From: CAYGTO01 sp964352815
GTDB lineage: Bacteria; Pseudomonadota; Alphaproteobacteria; Rickettsiales; UBA3002
Length of the DNA stretch: 64,000 nucleotides
NCBI GenBank assembly: GCA_964352815.1
Contig: CAYGTO010000001.1
Span: 124,001-188,000 of the forward strand
Direction of reading: 5' to 3'
The notes beneath the pieces were generated by a model. That model was not told the DNA's origin, searched no databases, and worked only from the letters and a program-made list of their open reading frames with translations. Numbering within the stretch: position 1 is the first letter of the stretch; each line of letters starts with the position of its first letter. Positions 25,180 to 34,607 of this stretch are shown one piece after another. Made by a program: the position numbers and the translations under genes.

Positions 25180-26658
25180 GTGACTAACGACCTAACAACC
25201 CTAACCATCGCCGAAGCGCGCGAACAACTGATCAACAAAACGGTCAGCGCCAAAGAGCTCGCGCAAGCGCATCTCGATGCAATTGAGGCGAAAAATGGCG
25301 CGCTGAATGCCTATATTCACCCGTGCCCAGAGATCACGCTCGCCCAGGCCGAAGCTGCCGATGCGCGCATCGCGAAGGGCGAGGCCGATGTACTGGAGGG
25401 GATACCCGTCGGCGTTAAAGATTTATTCTGCACCAAAGGCGTGAAATCGACGGCTGGTTCACATATTCTCGATGGGTTTACCCCGGAATATGAATCAACC
25501 GTGACGCAGAAACTCTTTAAGGCCGGCGCAGTGATGCTGGGCAAGACGAATATGGACGAATTCGCGATGGGCTCGGCGAATATCACCTCCTATTATGGCC
25601 CGTGCGTGAATCCGTTGAAGTCGAAGAATGATCCTGAGAAGCAACTCGCGCCGGGTGGCTCATCCGGTGGTTCCGCGGCGGCTGTGGCCGCGAATCTCGG
25701 CATGATGGCGCTCGGAACAGATACCGGTGGCTCGATCCGCCAGCCCGCCAGTTTTTGCGGCATTGTCGGGATAAAGCCCACCTATGGTCGTTGCTCACGC
25801 TGGGGAACGATTGCCTTTGCCAGCTCGCTCGATCAGGCCGGGCCAATGACGCGCACGGTACGCGATGCAGCGATTTCCTTGCAAGCCATCACCGGGCATG
25901 ATCCGAAAGATTCCACCTCCGCAACGCATGATGTGCCGGATTTTGAGGCTGCGCTCACCGGAAACATTAAGGGCCTGAAAGTGGGTATTCCGAAGGAATA
26001 TCGCATGGAGGGGATGGACCCGGACATTGATGCAATGTGGGAAAACGGAATCGCGCTGCTCAAAGAAGCCGGCGCGGAACCCGTCGAGATTTCTCTGCCA
26101 CATACCCATTACGCCCTGCCGACTTACTATATTATTGCGCCGGCCGAAGCCAGCTCGAACCTCGCGCGTTATGACGGCGTGCGTTATGGGCTGCGCGTGC
26201 ATGATGAGGGCGATTCGCTGAATGATATGTATGAAAAAACCCGCGCCGCCGGCTTTGGCCATGAGGTCAAGCGCCGGATCATGATCGGCACTTACGCACT
26301 CTCAGCTGGCTATTACGATGCTTATTATAAAAAGGCGCAAAAAGTACGTTGGCTGATTGCGCATGATTTTAAGCAAGCCTTTGAGAAGTGTGACGTGATT
26401 TTGACGCCCACCGCGCCGAGCGCCGCCTTCGGTCTGAACGAAAAGCAGGATGATCCGCTGACCATGTATTTAAACGACGTGTTCACCGTGCCCGCCTCGC
26501 TTGCCGGCTTGCCGGGGATTTCGATACCGGCTGCTGCGAACAAGGACGGGTTGCCGCTTGGGTTGCAGCTCATTGGCCGTTCGTTTGATGAAGAAACCGT
26601 CTTGCGTACGGCGGATGTGATGGAGCAGGCACTCGCATTCTCATTGGGAGGGAAGTAA
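25180..26658 (+). CDS. gatA: Asp/Glu-tRNA amidotransferase subunit A
   Basis: Amidase subunit that releases ammonia from glutamine for tRNA-dependent amidation. Seen: the amidase-signature triad, Lys in GVKDLFCTKG, and Ser residues in GGSSGGSAAAVAA and TDTGGSIRQPASFCG. 492 aa is normal. The start is a GTG (25180) with AGGAAAAG upstream, since the ATG two bases earlier is followed by a stop. The GTG start directly after repeat copy C could mean that the insertion replaced the old leader; this is inference. Confidence 0.97.
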   Translation: MTNDLTTLTIAEAREQLINKTVSAKELAQAHLDAIEAKNGALNAYIHPCPEITLAQAEAADARIAKGEADVLEGIPVGVKDLFCTKGVKSTAGSHILDGFTPEYESTVTQKLFKAGAVMLGKTNMDEFAMGSANITSYYGPCVNPLKSKNDPEKQLAPGGSSGGSAAAVAANLGMMALGTDTGGSIRQPASFCGIVGIKPTYGRCSRWGTIAFASSLDQAGPMTRTVRDAAISLQAITGHDPKDSTSATHDVPDFEAALTGNIKGLKVGIPKEYRMEGMDPDIDAMWENGIALLKEAGAEPVEISLPHTHYALPTYYIIAPAEASSNLARYDGVRYGLRVHDEGDSLNDMYEKTRAAGFGHEVKRRIMIGTYALSAGYYDAYYKKAQKVRWLIAHDFKQAFEKCDVILTPTAPSAAFGLNEKQDDPLTMYLNDVFTVPASLAGLPGISIPAAANKDGLPLGLQLIGRSFDEETVLRTADVMEQALAFSLGGK

Positions 26659-27374
26659 TGGAAAAAAATAACACGATTGGCTTGATTATTTTCGGATTGG
26701 CGCTCGCGATCGGCATTGCGACGGCAGGATTCTTTATTGGGAACACGATGGTAAACGCAAAAATTGCAGCAAAAACCTCGACAGTGAAAGGGCTTGCCAC
26801 GCGCGAAGTGACTTCTAATGTTGCGAACTGGAACGTTGCGTTTTCTTCGGCTGCGAGTTCACAGGAAGTGGCATATGAACGCGCGGAATCCGATCAGAAA
26901 AAAGTGCTAAGCTTTTTGAAATCATCGGATTTTAGTGGTGATGAATATAGCCGCCCATACGTTACGACCAGCACCAATACGAGCTACAATAAAGAAGGCG
27001 TGCCGGTGAAGACGACCTATAATGTCTACACCACGATTGGGGTGAACACGTCGAACATCCAGAAAGTGGTGGATGCGCGTTATGCGATTGGTGAGCTTGT
27101 GAAAGAGGGGATCAATTTCACCAGTTTGAACCCGGAATATCTCTATACTGAGTTGAATGCAATTAAGCCTGAAATGTTGCAAGAAGCGACGAAAAATGCC
27201 CGGCTCGCGGCGCAACAATTTGCTGAAGATGCGGGCGTGGAAGTCGGCGGCATCAGCCGCGCATCGCAAGGTAGCTTTGTGATTCGCGATGCGGGCAGTG
27301 AATATGGAAACCGAAATAAAATTAACAAAGAAGTGCGCGTGGTCACGACCATCACCTTCTTCTTAAAAGATTGA
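26658..27374 (+). CDS. SIMPL (DUF541) domain protein
   Basis: SIMPL proteins are periplasmic or membrane-anchored proteins of unclear function, some linked to oxidative stress. Seen: one membrane anchor at about residues 7-28, then TSTVKGLATREVTSNVANW, a repeat-like beta/alpha region with TYNVYTTIGVNTSNIQKV, and the C-terminal VRVVTTITFFLKD. Its ATG overlaps the gatA stop by one base and its stop is one base before the gatB ATG, so it is tightly built into the gat operon. This is not a known partner of GatCAB. Confidence 0.85.
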   Translation: MEKNNTIGLIIFGLALAIGIATAGFFIGNTMVNAKIAAKTSTVKGLATREVTSNVANWNVAFSSAASSQEVAYERAESDQKKVLSFLKSSDFSGDEYSRPYVTTSTNTSYNKEGVPVKTTYNVYTTIGVNTSNIQKVVDARYAIGELVKEGINFTSLNPEYLYTELNAIKPEMLQEATKNARLAAQQFAEDAGVEVGGISRASQGSFVIRDAGSEYGNRNKINKEVRVVTTITFFLKD

Positions 27375-27375
27375 T

Positions 27376-28833
27376 ATGAGCTATATTATTAAAGGCAATA
27401 CGGGCGATTGGGAGCTGGTCTGCGGCTTGGAAGTTCATGCGCAGGTGAGCAGCAATGCGAAACTCTTCTCAGGCGCGCCGAATGAATATGGCGCCGAGCC
27501 AAATGCGAATGTGTCTTTTGTGGATGCGGCGATGCCGGGTATGCTGCCGGTAATCAATGAGCGCTGCATTGAGCAAGCGGTGCGTACGGGGCTGGGTTTG
27601 AATGCCCATATCCATAAGGTCTCTTACTTTGACCGGAAAAATTATTTCTATGCTGATTTGCCTCAGGGCTATCAGATTTCGCAGTTCCTCGACCCAATCG
27701 TCGGCGAAGGAAAATTGTTGCTTGATATGCCGGATGGAGAGGTGAGAGAGATTGGGATTACGCGGCTTCACTTAGAGCAAGATGCAGGAAAATCGCTGCA
27801 TGAGCATAGTCCGAACTATACCTATATTGATTTGAATCGCTCCGGCGTTGCGCTGATGGAGATTGTGTCTGAGCCTGATATTCGCACGCCCGAAGAAGCC
27901 GGGCTTTATGTGAAAAAACTACGCAGCATTTTGCGTTATCTCGGCACCTGCGGCGGCGATATGGAGAAGGGCGAGATGCGCTGCGATGTCAATGTTTCCG
28001 TGCGCCGTGTGGGCGATGAAGCGTTAGGGACGCGCTGTGAAATCAAGAATGTGAATTCGGTGAAATTCCTGCAACAAGCGATGGTGTTTGAATCGGAGCG
28101 CCAGGTTGAAATTCTCGAAAATGGCGGGGTGATTGACCAGGAAACGCGGCTGTTTGATTCCTCCACCGGTGAAACGCGCACCATGCGCAGCAAGGAAGAT
28201 GCGCATGATTACCGCTATTTCCCTGACCCAGATTTACTGCCGCTCAAGCTCGAAGACGAATTTATTGAGCGCATTAAAAACTCGCTACCGGAATTGCCCG
28301 ATGAAAAAAAAGCGCGTTACATGGGTAAGCTAGGGCTGACGGCGTATGATGCGAGTGTGATTTCGTCGGATAAAGCGGTCGCTGAATATTATGAAAAAGC
28401 CTGCGAAAAGCGCGATGCAAAATTGGTCGCAAACTGGCTAACCGGTGAGCTGTTTGGCCGGCTCAATAAAATGGAAAAATCGATCGAAGAATGCCCGATC
28501 ACCTCAGAGCAACTTGGCGGCCTCGTCGCGCTGATCGAAGATGAAACCATCTCGGGTAAAATTGCCAAAGACGTGCTCGATAAAATGATTGAGTCGGGCA
28601 AAGATGCTGCGGTGATTGTCGATGAAGAAGGGCTGAAACAGGTCACCGACACTGGCGCGATCGAAAAAGTGATCGATGAAGTGATGGCGGCGAACGGCGA
28701 TAAGGTCGAGCAATATCGCGGCGGGAAAGACAAACTCTTCGGCTTTTTCGTTGGCCAGGTGATGAAAGCCACCGGCGGCAAAGCCAACCCGAAAGCGGTA
28801 AATGATATTCTCAAGAAAAAATTAGACGGCTAA
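27376..28833 (+). CDS. gatB: Asp/Glu-tRNA amidotransferase subunit B
   Basis: GatB activates the mischarged aminoacyl-tRNA with ATP and accepts ammonia from GatA. Seen: GLEVHAQVSSNAKLFSG near the start, YFDRKNYFYADLPQGYQISQ, LEQDAGKSLH, a middle EIKNVNSVKFL motif, and the C-terminal YqeY-like helical tail that binds the tRNA. 485 aa is normal. Its presence with gatC and gatA suggests that at least one of AsnRS or GlnRS is missing or supplemented. Its last 12 bases overlap the convergent SGNH-like gene. Confidence 0.97.
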   Translation: MSYIIKGNTGDWELVCGLEVHAQVSSNAKLFSGAPNEYGAEPNANVSFVDAAMPGMLPVINERCIEQAVRTGLGLNAHIHKVSYFDRKNYFYADLPQGYQISQFLDPIVGEGKLLLDMPDGEVREIGITRLHLEQDAGKSLHEHSPNYTYIDLNRSGVALMEIVSEPDIRTPEEAGLYVKKLRSILRYLGTCGGDMEKGEMRCDVNVSVRRVGDEALGTRCEIKNVNSVKFLQQAMVFESERQVEILENGGVIDQETRLFDSSTGETRTMRSKEDAHDYRYFPDPDLLPLKLEDEFIERIKNSLPELPDEKKARYMGKLGLTAYDASVISSDKAVAEYYEKACEKRDAKLVANWLTGELFGRLNKMEKSIEECPITSEQLGGLVALIEDETISGKIAKDVLDKMIESGKDAAVIVDEEGLKQVTDTGAIEKVIDEVMAANGDKVEQYRGGKDKLFGFFVGQVMKATGGKANPKAVNDILKKKLDG

Positions 28834-29811
28834 TTGCGGCCGTTCCATCTGCACAGCAGCGATGATTGGTGTTGGCGCTAGTGATCCGATAATCTGGTCA
28901 TCTGCATCATGTGGCATGATCGGATCTTCATGCGGGTTACGCGTTGGTGAAGTATGTTGCCGTTCGGCTGTGAGTGCTTCCTGATAGAGCACTGTGCGTA
29001 CGGCCTCATCAATATTCTCAGCAATTTTGTGTTGCCCAGATTGATTGGGGTGAATGTGTGCCCGGTCTTGGAAATAGTCGACCCATGCAATGGCTTTTTC
29101 CAAAACGCTATCGACGGTGTACTCCACATAGCCGCGTGGGTCATTGGCTAGGCCGGTTACATGTGCGCTGTCAACAAAATCAGTGGCGACATCCAGCCCT
29201 TCAAAGAGGGCCGGGGCGAACACAACCTTTGGGTTGGCGTGCTCAATTCGTTCAAACATTGCCGTCATCGCTTCCACATATTCAGGAGGGATCTCACGCA
29301 TCTCAATGGTTTTCTGTAGTGTGTCGAGATTAAGCCCGATGCCTACTACTTTCATGCCGCGCTCTTGCGCTGCATCGATGTAGGATTGAAGCTTTTTCTC
29401 CAACGATGAGATTTCATCAAGGTTAGCACCTTCTAATGCTTTATTGCCGGCAAGGCCCCCGAGTGAAATAATAGCGATATCGACCCCGTGCTTCTGACCA
29501 TCATCAAGCATGGCCATCCAATCCGACTGTTCTTTCCAGAATTGCGGGTTGCCAGGGATGATGGCTTCAATAACGGCATCGACCCGGTCTGAAGCTGTGG
29601 CGCCGGGCATCGCATAGGAAGTCACTTTGCATACATCATCAAGCGCGGCTTCAATATCATCTGAGCTAAGCCAGCTGACACTTGCGCCGTATATGCCCAC
29701 ATGACATTTATCTTCAGTGACCGCGGGTTCTGCGCGCTCAATTTCAGAGCGGCCAAAGCCAAGCAGCCTTGCAATATATGATAAGGAAAAATCTCCGAAA
29801 CCGGAAAACAT
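28822..29811 (-). CDS. SGNH-hydrolase-like protein with altered motifs, 329 aa
   Basis: Reads as a degenerate SGNH/GDSL-type fold. Block I is GIYGASVSW (Ser44 kept, the usual Asp replaced by Ala). A block-III-like stretch is AIISLGGLAGNKA. The C-terminal block is HIHPNQSGQHKIAENI, like the family HPNxxGH. There is no clear signal peptide (MFSGFGDFSL), and the tail of about 50 residues is Pro/His-rich. Activity cannot be assumed. It has a PhoB-box-like promoter 77 bp upstream, and GGTGAG eight bases before the ATG. Confidence 0.6.
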   Translation of the reverse strand: MFSGFGDFSLSYIARLLGFGRSEIERAEPAVTEDKCHVGIYGASVSWLSSDDIEAALDDVCKVTSYAMPGATASDRVDAVIEAIIPGNPQFWKEQSDWMAMLDDGQKHGVDIAIISLGGLAGNKALEGANLDEISSLEKKLQSYIDAAQERGMKVVGIGLNLDTLQKTIEMREIPPEYVEAMTAMFERIEHANPKVVFAPALFEGLDVATDFVDSAHVTGLANDPRGYVEYTVDSVLEKAIAWVDYFQDRAHIHPNQSGQHKIAENIDEAVRTVLYQEALTAERQHTSPTRNPHEDPIMPHDADDQIIGSLAPTPIIAAVQMERPQLAV

Positions 29812-29871
29812 AAGCTAAACTCACCGTATTGTTGTTGTTATTACCTGTGCATGGAGTGCTTACTTACGCAT

Positions 29872-29905
29872 ATCCTAACATAGAAATGTGACAGTTTTAT
29901 GACAA
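29872..29905 (-). promoter_or_regulatory. PhoB-box-like promoter of the SGNH-like gene
   Basis: On the minus strand: TTGTCAT AAAA CTGTCAC (29905-29888), 10 bp, then TAGGAT (29877-29872) as a -10. The box is nearly the textbook sequence. It overlaps the last codons of the upstream repeat-protein gene on the same strand, so the SGNH gene has its own promoter. Confidence 0.65.
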
Positions 29906-30589
29906 TCCTTTTAGAAGCGCCTTACTTTCTTTATGAATGTCCTCTTTGGAAGAGGTCGATTTCAACACGGCTTCTAGATCATCACGGGCGAGCGCACGTT
30001 CATTGATGCTGAGAAAGAGCTTTGCGCGGGCGAGTAGCAGGTGCGGTTGGTTCACCCCATAGGAAAGTGCATGATCATAATCTTGAGTGGCTTCAAGTGT
30101 TTGGTTGCGTGACGCATGGATCGCTGCGCGCTGCACAAGGAAGCTTTGCGCAAGTATGGCATGAGCCTCATTATTGCGCGCGCTACCGTCGATTTGAAGA
30201 ACGGCACGATTCAGGGTGGCAATGGCGCGATGTGCAAGCCCGGCCTGTTGCCAGCTGCTAGCAGTCTGGTTGATGATGCTTGACCACAGATTAAGATCGG
30301 AGCTGTAGAGCGAGCCGCTGAGTCGCTCAAGCACTTGCGCAGCGGCGCTGTAGCGCTGCAAGGCATAGAGGGCGAGGGCGCGGCAATGGGTCGCGGATGC
30401 GTCGCCGCGTTCCTTTTCCCAGTTTTGTGCAAAGGTGAGGGCGGATTTAGGGTCAACACGCACTCTCTCGGTGCAGCTTTGGTAACGCTCAGTTGCGGTG
30501 AGAGCCTTGGCATCATCATCCATTAAGCAAGTCAGGCTCAGAAGAGTCGCTACGATAATAGGCAAAGGCTTGTGAAAACGGATGAGCAT
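29897..30589 (-). CDS. exported TPR-like protein
   Basis: A periplasmic or membrane-tethered protein of 230 aa. The chosen start (30589) gives MLIRFHKPLP and a hydrophobic core to about residue 22, so a signal sequence or anchor. The rest is a run of helical pairs with TPR-like spacing, for example YALQRYSAAAQVLERLSG and AGLAHRAIATLNRAVLQIDG, and later RDDLEAVLKS. A longer start at 30646 would overlap the divergent gene and is less likely. Function is unknown; such proteins commonly scaffold complexes. Confidence 0.65.
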   Translation of the reverse strand: MLIRFHKPLPIIVATLLSLTCLMDDDAKALTATERYQSCTERVRVDPKSALTFAQNWEKERGDASATHCRALALYALQRYSAAAQVLERLSGSLYSSDLNLWSSIINQTASSWQQAGLAHRAIATLNRAVLQIDGSARNNEAHAILAQSFLVQRAAIHASRNQTLEATQDYDHALSYGVNQPHLLLARAKLFLSINERALARDDLEAVLKSTSSKEDIHKESKALLKGLS

Positions 30590-30637
30590 GCGTAAGGTGT
30601 AACGAATTTTTGTGATCACGACAATGGTGAAGATGAG

Positions 30638-31528
30638 ATGACCCATCTCTTTTGTTTTGGCTTGGGCTATAGCGCGATGCGGCTAGCCGAAAAAGTGCGC
30701 GATGCAGGCGGCCAGGTTTCGGGCTCGGTGCGCAGAGCAGAAAAGGCGAATGCATTACAGGCTCAAGGCATCAGCGCGCTGCTCTATGATGCTGGGCAAG
30801 CGCCTAATGATGCTATGCGAAAGGCACTGACCGATGCGACGCATATTCTGATATCTGTGCCGCCTACGGAAACAGGGTGCCCCATTGCCGCATTATTTGA
30901 AGAATATGCGATGGAGCTACCGAACCTTACATGGCTGGGATATTTCTCTTCTACTGGCGTATATGGTGATGCTGGGGGAGAGTGGGTGGATGAAACGACG
31001 CCCGCGGCGCCTATTTCAGAGCGCGGTAAACGGCGTGCAACGGCAGAACAGCAATGGCTTGGTCTATCAGAGAAAAACAGTGTTCCGTCCCATGTTTTTC
31101 GCCTGTCAGGGATTTATGGCCCTGAACCTGGGCGTAATATTTTCTCGCGTATTGAACAAGGCAAGGTACAGCATATCTACGCACCGGGGCATTATATCTC
31201 GCGAATTCACGTTGATGATATTGCGCAAGCCGTTCTTGCCTCCATGACGCAGCCAACACCAGGCGAGATCTATAATCTGGCAGATGATGCGCCAAGCCCA
31301 ACGCATGAGGTGACGGAAGACGCCTATCAATTGTTGGGCCAAACGTTGCCGCCAAGGGTGTCAGTTCAAGACGCCGAGCTCTCTGATTTTGCCGCATCTA
31401 TGTATGCGGTGAATAAGCGTGTGTGCAGTGCAAAAGTTAAGAGAACCTTAAATATTGTATGGTATTATCCTTCTATACGTGACGGGCTGCGCGCCATTCA
31501 TCAAGCTTTGCCCAAACAGCCAGCATAG
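30638..31528 (+). CDS. NAD(P)-dependent epimerase/dehydratase-like (SDR) protein
   Basis: Extended short-chain dehydrogenase fold of 296 aa. Seen: nucleotide-binding FCFGLGYSAMRLAEKV at the N-terminus, then SGSVRRAEKA, a central STGVYGDAGGEWVDE with the catalytic-region Tyr, FRLSGIYGPEPGRN and YISRIHVDDIAQAV. It resembles the YeeZ group rather than true sugar epimerases, and the substrate is unknown. It is divergent from the TPR-like gene. Confidence 0.82.
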   Translation: MTHLFCFGLGYSAMRLAEKVRDAGGQVSGSVRRAEKANALQAQGISALLYDAGQAPNDAMRKALTDATHILISVPPTETGCPIAALFEEYAMELPNLTWLGYFSSTGVYGDAGGEWVDETTPAAPISERGKRRATAEQQWLGLSEKNSVPSHVFRLSGIYGPEPGRNIFSRIEQGKVQHIYAPGHYISRIHVDDIAQAVLASMTQPTPGEIYNLADDAPSPTHEVTEDAYQLLGQTLPPRVSVQDAELSDFAASMYAVNKRVCSAKVKRTLNIVWYYPSIRDGLRAIHQALPKQPA

Positions 31529-31653
31529 GTTGTATTTAGCGCAAATTGTAAAGTGCTTGAGATGGCACAAGGATTGCTACTTAACTCATTCAAATAGGTT
31601 AAAATGCTGCCTGATTGCATGCCCTGAGCTGTGTCGGCAACCAAGGAGGAGTT

Positions 31654-32151
31654 ATGACGCCTTTTAAAATGATGGCAATTGTGCCAATAATTGTGCTGCT
31701 ATCCGCCTGTCAGGGAGCGGTTGATACGACTAGCAGTGTCGCTAAAGACGCGGCGCATAGCTTCAGCATTGCGACCAATGCGATTATTGACGCGTTTTCA
31801 TATAATGAACCGCCTGAGAAAAAATTGCCGCCTAAGCGCTATTGCTACCGGGCTGATACTGACGTGGTGTGCTATAAAGAGCCGCGTTTCGAGAGCACGA
31901 TGGGCAATTTGACGGGGGCGCAAGGCTATGATCGTGAAGGAGCCACCGCGCCAGGCGATCCAATCTTATACCCATCTACGGTGACGTACCGCGAACCTTT
32001 CATGGAGGACGATGTGGAGGATAGTATCGTGGTGACAGATAATGGTGTGCCAAGTGATGTGATTGAGCCGATGGGTGGCCCGCTTGAAGCGAATGCGGCT
32101 GATGATATTACTAATCCGGAAGAAGCACCTGTATCCTTGATGGGGTTTTAG
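31654..32151 (+). CDS. lipoprotein, 165 aa, function unknown
   Basis: AAGGAGGA ends three bases before the ATG at 31654, which fixes the start. The product begins MTPFKMMAIVPIIVLLSAC, a clear lipoprotein signal with lipobox LSAC. The mature part has a short helical region, KRYCYRADTDVVCYKEPR with two cysteines, and an acidic Pro-rich C-terminus. Not recognised beyond that. Its last four bases overlap the convergent hemY gene end. Confidence 0.8.
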   Translation: MTPFKMMAIVPIIVLLSACQGAVDTTSSVAKDAAHSFSIATNAIIDAFSYNEPPEKKLPPKRYCYRADTDVVCYKEPRFESTMGNLTGAQGYDREGATAPGDPILYPSTVTYREPFMEDDVEDSIVVTDNGVPSDVIEPMGGPLEANAADDITNPEEAPVSLMGF

Positions 32152-33482
32152 GCAGTCAGCAAGGTGGATTCTGTGGCAGGGTTTTGCTGCTGCGAATGTT
32201 CTGCATGGCCCCAGACAATGCTGTCGAAGCTATCACAGTGATCACATACCATCTGCCATTGCTCGTGAGACGTGCCACACTGGCTGCACAGCCATTGCTT
32301 ATCACTCATTGCTCCTGCGGCCTTGGTTAGCCATTTTTCAGCGGCTTTATTATCGCCATGCTCCCCTTTCTCCACTGCTGCTAGCATCTGATAGATGCGC
32401 GCGGTTTTCTCTTTAGTCAGAGCAATTTTGAGGGCATTTCGTGCCTTCTCCCACTGCGCATTTTCAATGGCTACCATTGCTGTGGCAATATCACTTTCCC
32501 CATGCTCACTCGAGTAGGAGGTGAGTTTCTCGATCGCTTTCTCCTTTTTCTTAGGCGAAGCGTCTTGGAGCATATCCAGGTATAGTTCTGTCAGGGTAGG
32601 GTGCGGCTTATAGCGCCATTGCGCATGGATGAGTTTCACAAATTTGCGGCGCTCATTTTGATCGGAAAGCAGCCTGGCATAGGCGATGGCAGCCGGGAGG
32701 AAATGTTTTTCCGACTTAAGCGCCTGCTGGAGATACTCTTCGGCGGCCATGAAATGCGTGCTTTTGATCGCTTCAGCTGAACGGTAGGTGTGCATCATCG
32801 CTTCGAGGTGGCGTCCCTCATCTTTACTAATGGCTCGCGCGCGTACCGCAATGCGCACCCCTTCGGTGGCTTCGATCCATGCATGATTACGCAGCGCAAT
32901 TTCGAGGAAGCTTTGCGCGACCCAGCTATTATTGGGTTTTTGCGAAAAAGCTTCGCGCGCATGATGCAGCGCTTCCGCATATTTTTTCTCACGGACCAGT
33001 GAACGCGCTAAGCCGCACTGACCAAGAAAGGCGGCGCTCTCATGATGCGATAGCGCTTCGAGATACTGCTTGGTTTGTGAATTATCCTGATTTTTGTGTG
33101 AGAGCTGTGCATGCATGAGCAAGGTAGCAGGGTTCTCGGGGAGATATTTATCTGCTTTCGCAAGCGCGCTTTTCGCAGCTTTAACATCATGAGTGGCGAG
33201 TGCAATCATCGCATGGTTCATTGCCTCAATGCCGCGCTGCTGGCGGACATATTTATAATGACGCTTGGTGCGGAACGGCGCCATCGCGACCGTTGATATC
33301 AGTGAGGATAGCGCCCAAAGCGCAAGGATCACACAGATAAGCATAAAGGCGAGTAACGCAGCCGGGGCTTCGATGCGATAGCCGAACCATTCGAAACGGA
33401 CAATGCCAGGATTCTCCACCATCCAGGATGCACCGTATATGGCAGGGATGAGTAAGAGGATGAGTGCAATGATACGAGACAT
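32148..33482 (-). CDS. hemY: HemY-like membrane TPR protein with C-terminal zinc ribbon
   Basis: HemY_N-type protein: two membrane segments (about 4-22 and 40-64) separated by VENPGIVRFEWFGYRIEAP, followed by RTKRHYKYVRQQRG and TPR-like helices to about residue 390. The C-terminus adds CSQCGTSHEQWQMVCDHCDS, a zinc ribbon like that of LapB. It is not the protoporphyrinogen oxidase also called HemY. It is clustered with mic60, hemD and hemC, the known alphaproteobacterial arrangement. Its role is unclear. Confidence 0.87.
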   Translation of the reverse strand: MSRIIALILLLIPAIYGASWMVENPGIVRFEWFGYRIEAPAALLAFMLICVILALWALSSLISTVAMAPFRTKRHYKYVRQQRGIEAMNHAMIALATHDVKAAKSALAKADKYLPENPATLLMHAQLSHKNQDNSQTKQYLEALSHHESAAFLGQCGLARSLVREKKYAEALHHAREAFSQKPNNSWVAQSFLEIALRNHAWIEATEGVRIAVRARAISKDEGRHLEAMMHTYRSAEAIKSTHFMAAEEYLQQALKSEKHFLPAAIAYARLLSDQNERRKFVKLIHAQWRYKPHPTLTELYLDMLQDASPKKKEKAIEKLTSYSSEHGESDIATAMVAIENAQWEKARNALKIALTKEKTARIYQMLAAVEKGEHGDNKAAEKWLTKAAGAMSDKQWLCSQCGTSHEQWQMVCDHCDSFDSIVWGHAEHSQQQNPATESTLLTA

Positions 33483-33493
33483 GAGACTGCCCC

Positions 33494-34558
33494 TTATTCT
33501 TGCGGAGGAGATGGTGTAGCCGAACGCTGCAGCATTGCTGAGGCAAGTTCTTGATAGAGCTTCTCGGCAGCGAGATAGGCCTTGGCTTGCTCAAGCCACG
33601 CGTCAAACAAAGGCGCAGTCGGTTCAGAAAGCGCGCTTATCTCGGCAATGGCGTCAGAGAGGGTGCCATCCATCAACGCATTTTCTGCGCGTTGAATGAG
33701 CGCACTATCTGAGCTGCCTTCTGCATCAATTTTGCGGATTTTGACGAGCTTTGCGAGTGTATTGGCTTGCTCTTGCCACCAGCCTTCGCCTTCCACTTTA
33801 ATCGCAAGTGCTTCATCGGATGCGTCAACGAACCCACGTAAAAGCGCTTCCTTGCGGAATAGGATGACCGATTCTTTCTTCAAAAGGGCGATGGTTTTGA
33901 GTAATTCAGAATCTGCTTGCAACACGGCACTTAAGTCTGTAAGTGCGCGATTGAACGCCGCGGCAGATTGTTTCCGTGCGCGTTCGACCTTGTCCCACGC
34001 GATCAAACTGCGTAGCGCGTCGACATTGTTACTCATGGCGGGGGCGCGTTCGGATGCTATCCGTGTGCTGTTTTGCGCATTCTCTTTCAGTGTTGCAATC
34101 GCCGCGTCTTGTTCCGTAAGCTGAGTGCGCAGCGCGATAAGCTCTTTTTGTAATGCCGTAATCGCTTCATCAGACGCCTGCGCAGCCGGAGCATTGTTGG
34201 TAGTAATTGATGGCTCGTCGCTGATTGGCTGTGCCGCGATGGCTTCTTTTAGTGTTCTGATTTCTTCAAAGAGTGTTTCTGTTTGCAGTTCTTGATCTTC
34301 GAGTTGGCTGATCAGGAGTTCTACTTCTGTTACAATATCTTCGACTGTCGATGAGTCAAGAGTCGATTCATTCTGAGTAGGCGTTGGTTGTGGCAGCATC
34401 ATCTGCTGGTAATACAGATAACCAGAAAGGCCGCATGAAGCGAGGGCAAGGAGCAGTGCGAGCGTACCGACAAATGATGTCCGCCTGGCAGGCTTTTCAG
34501 GTGTCACATCGATGATGGTTGCATCATCAATGTCATCATTGTGTGAGTCGTCTCCCAT
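33494..34558 (-). CDS. mitofilin/Mic60-like inner-membrane protein
   Basis: 354 aa with one membrane segment at about residues 28-50, then a coiled-coil stretch (about 70-170, Gln/Glu/Leu-rich) and a helical C-terminal domain. This is the plan of alphaproteobacterial Mic60 homologues, which shape intracytoplasmic membranes and contact the outer membrane; their genes lie next to hem genes, as here (hemY 11 bp downstream, hemD upstream). The call relies on architecture and context more than on residue motifs. Confidence 0.78.
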   Translation of the reverse strand: MGDDSHNDDIDDATIIDVTPEKPARRTSFVGTLALLLALASCGLSGYLYYQQMMLPQPTPTQNESTLDSSTVEDIVTEVELLISQLEDQELQTETLFEEIRTLKEAIAAQPISDEPSITTNNAPAAQASDEAITALQKELIALRTQLTEQDAAIATLKENAQNSTRIASERAPAMSNNVDALRSLIAWDKVERARKQSAAAFNRALTDLSAVLQADSELLKTIALLKKESVILFRKEALLRGFVDASDEALAIKVEGEGWWQEQANTLAKLVKIRKIDAEGSSDSALIQRAENALMDGTLSDAIAEISALSEPTAPLFDAWLEQAKAYLAAEKLYQELASAMLQRSATPSPPQE

Positions 34559-34607
34559 AGATCGCTTATAGGGAATGGGAGCAGGGCTGTCAGCATAATT
34601 CTGAGGA

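Noticed and set aside
29590..30646. Start of the TPR-like gene at 30646
   Set aside because: It would overlap the first codons of the divergent epimerase-like gene, and the start at 30589 gives a clean signal sequence.
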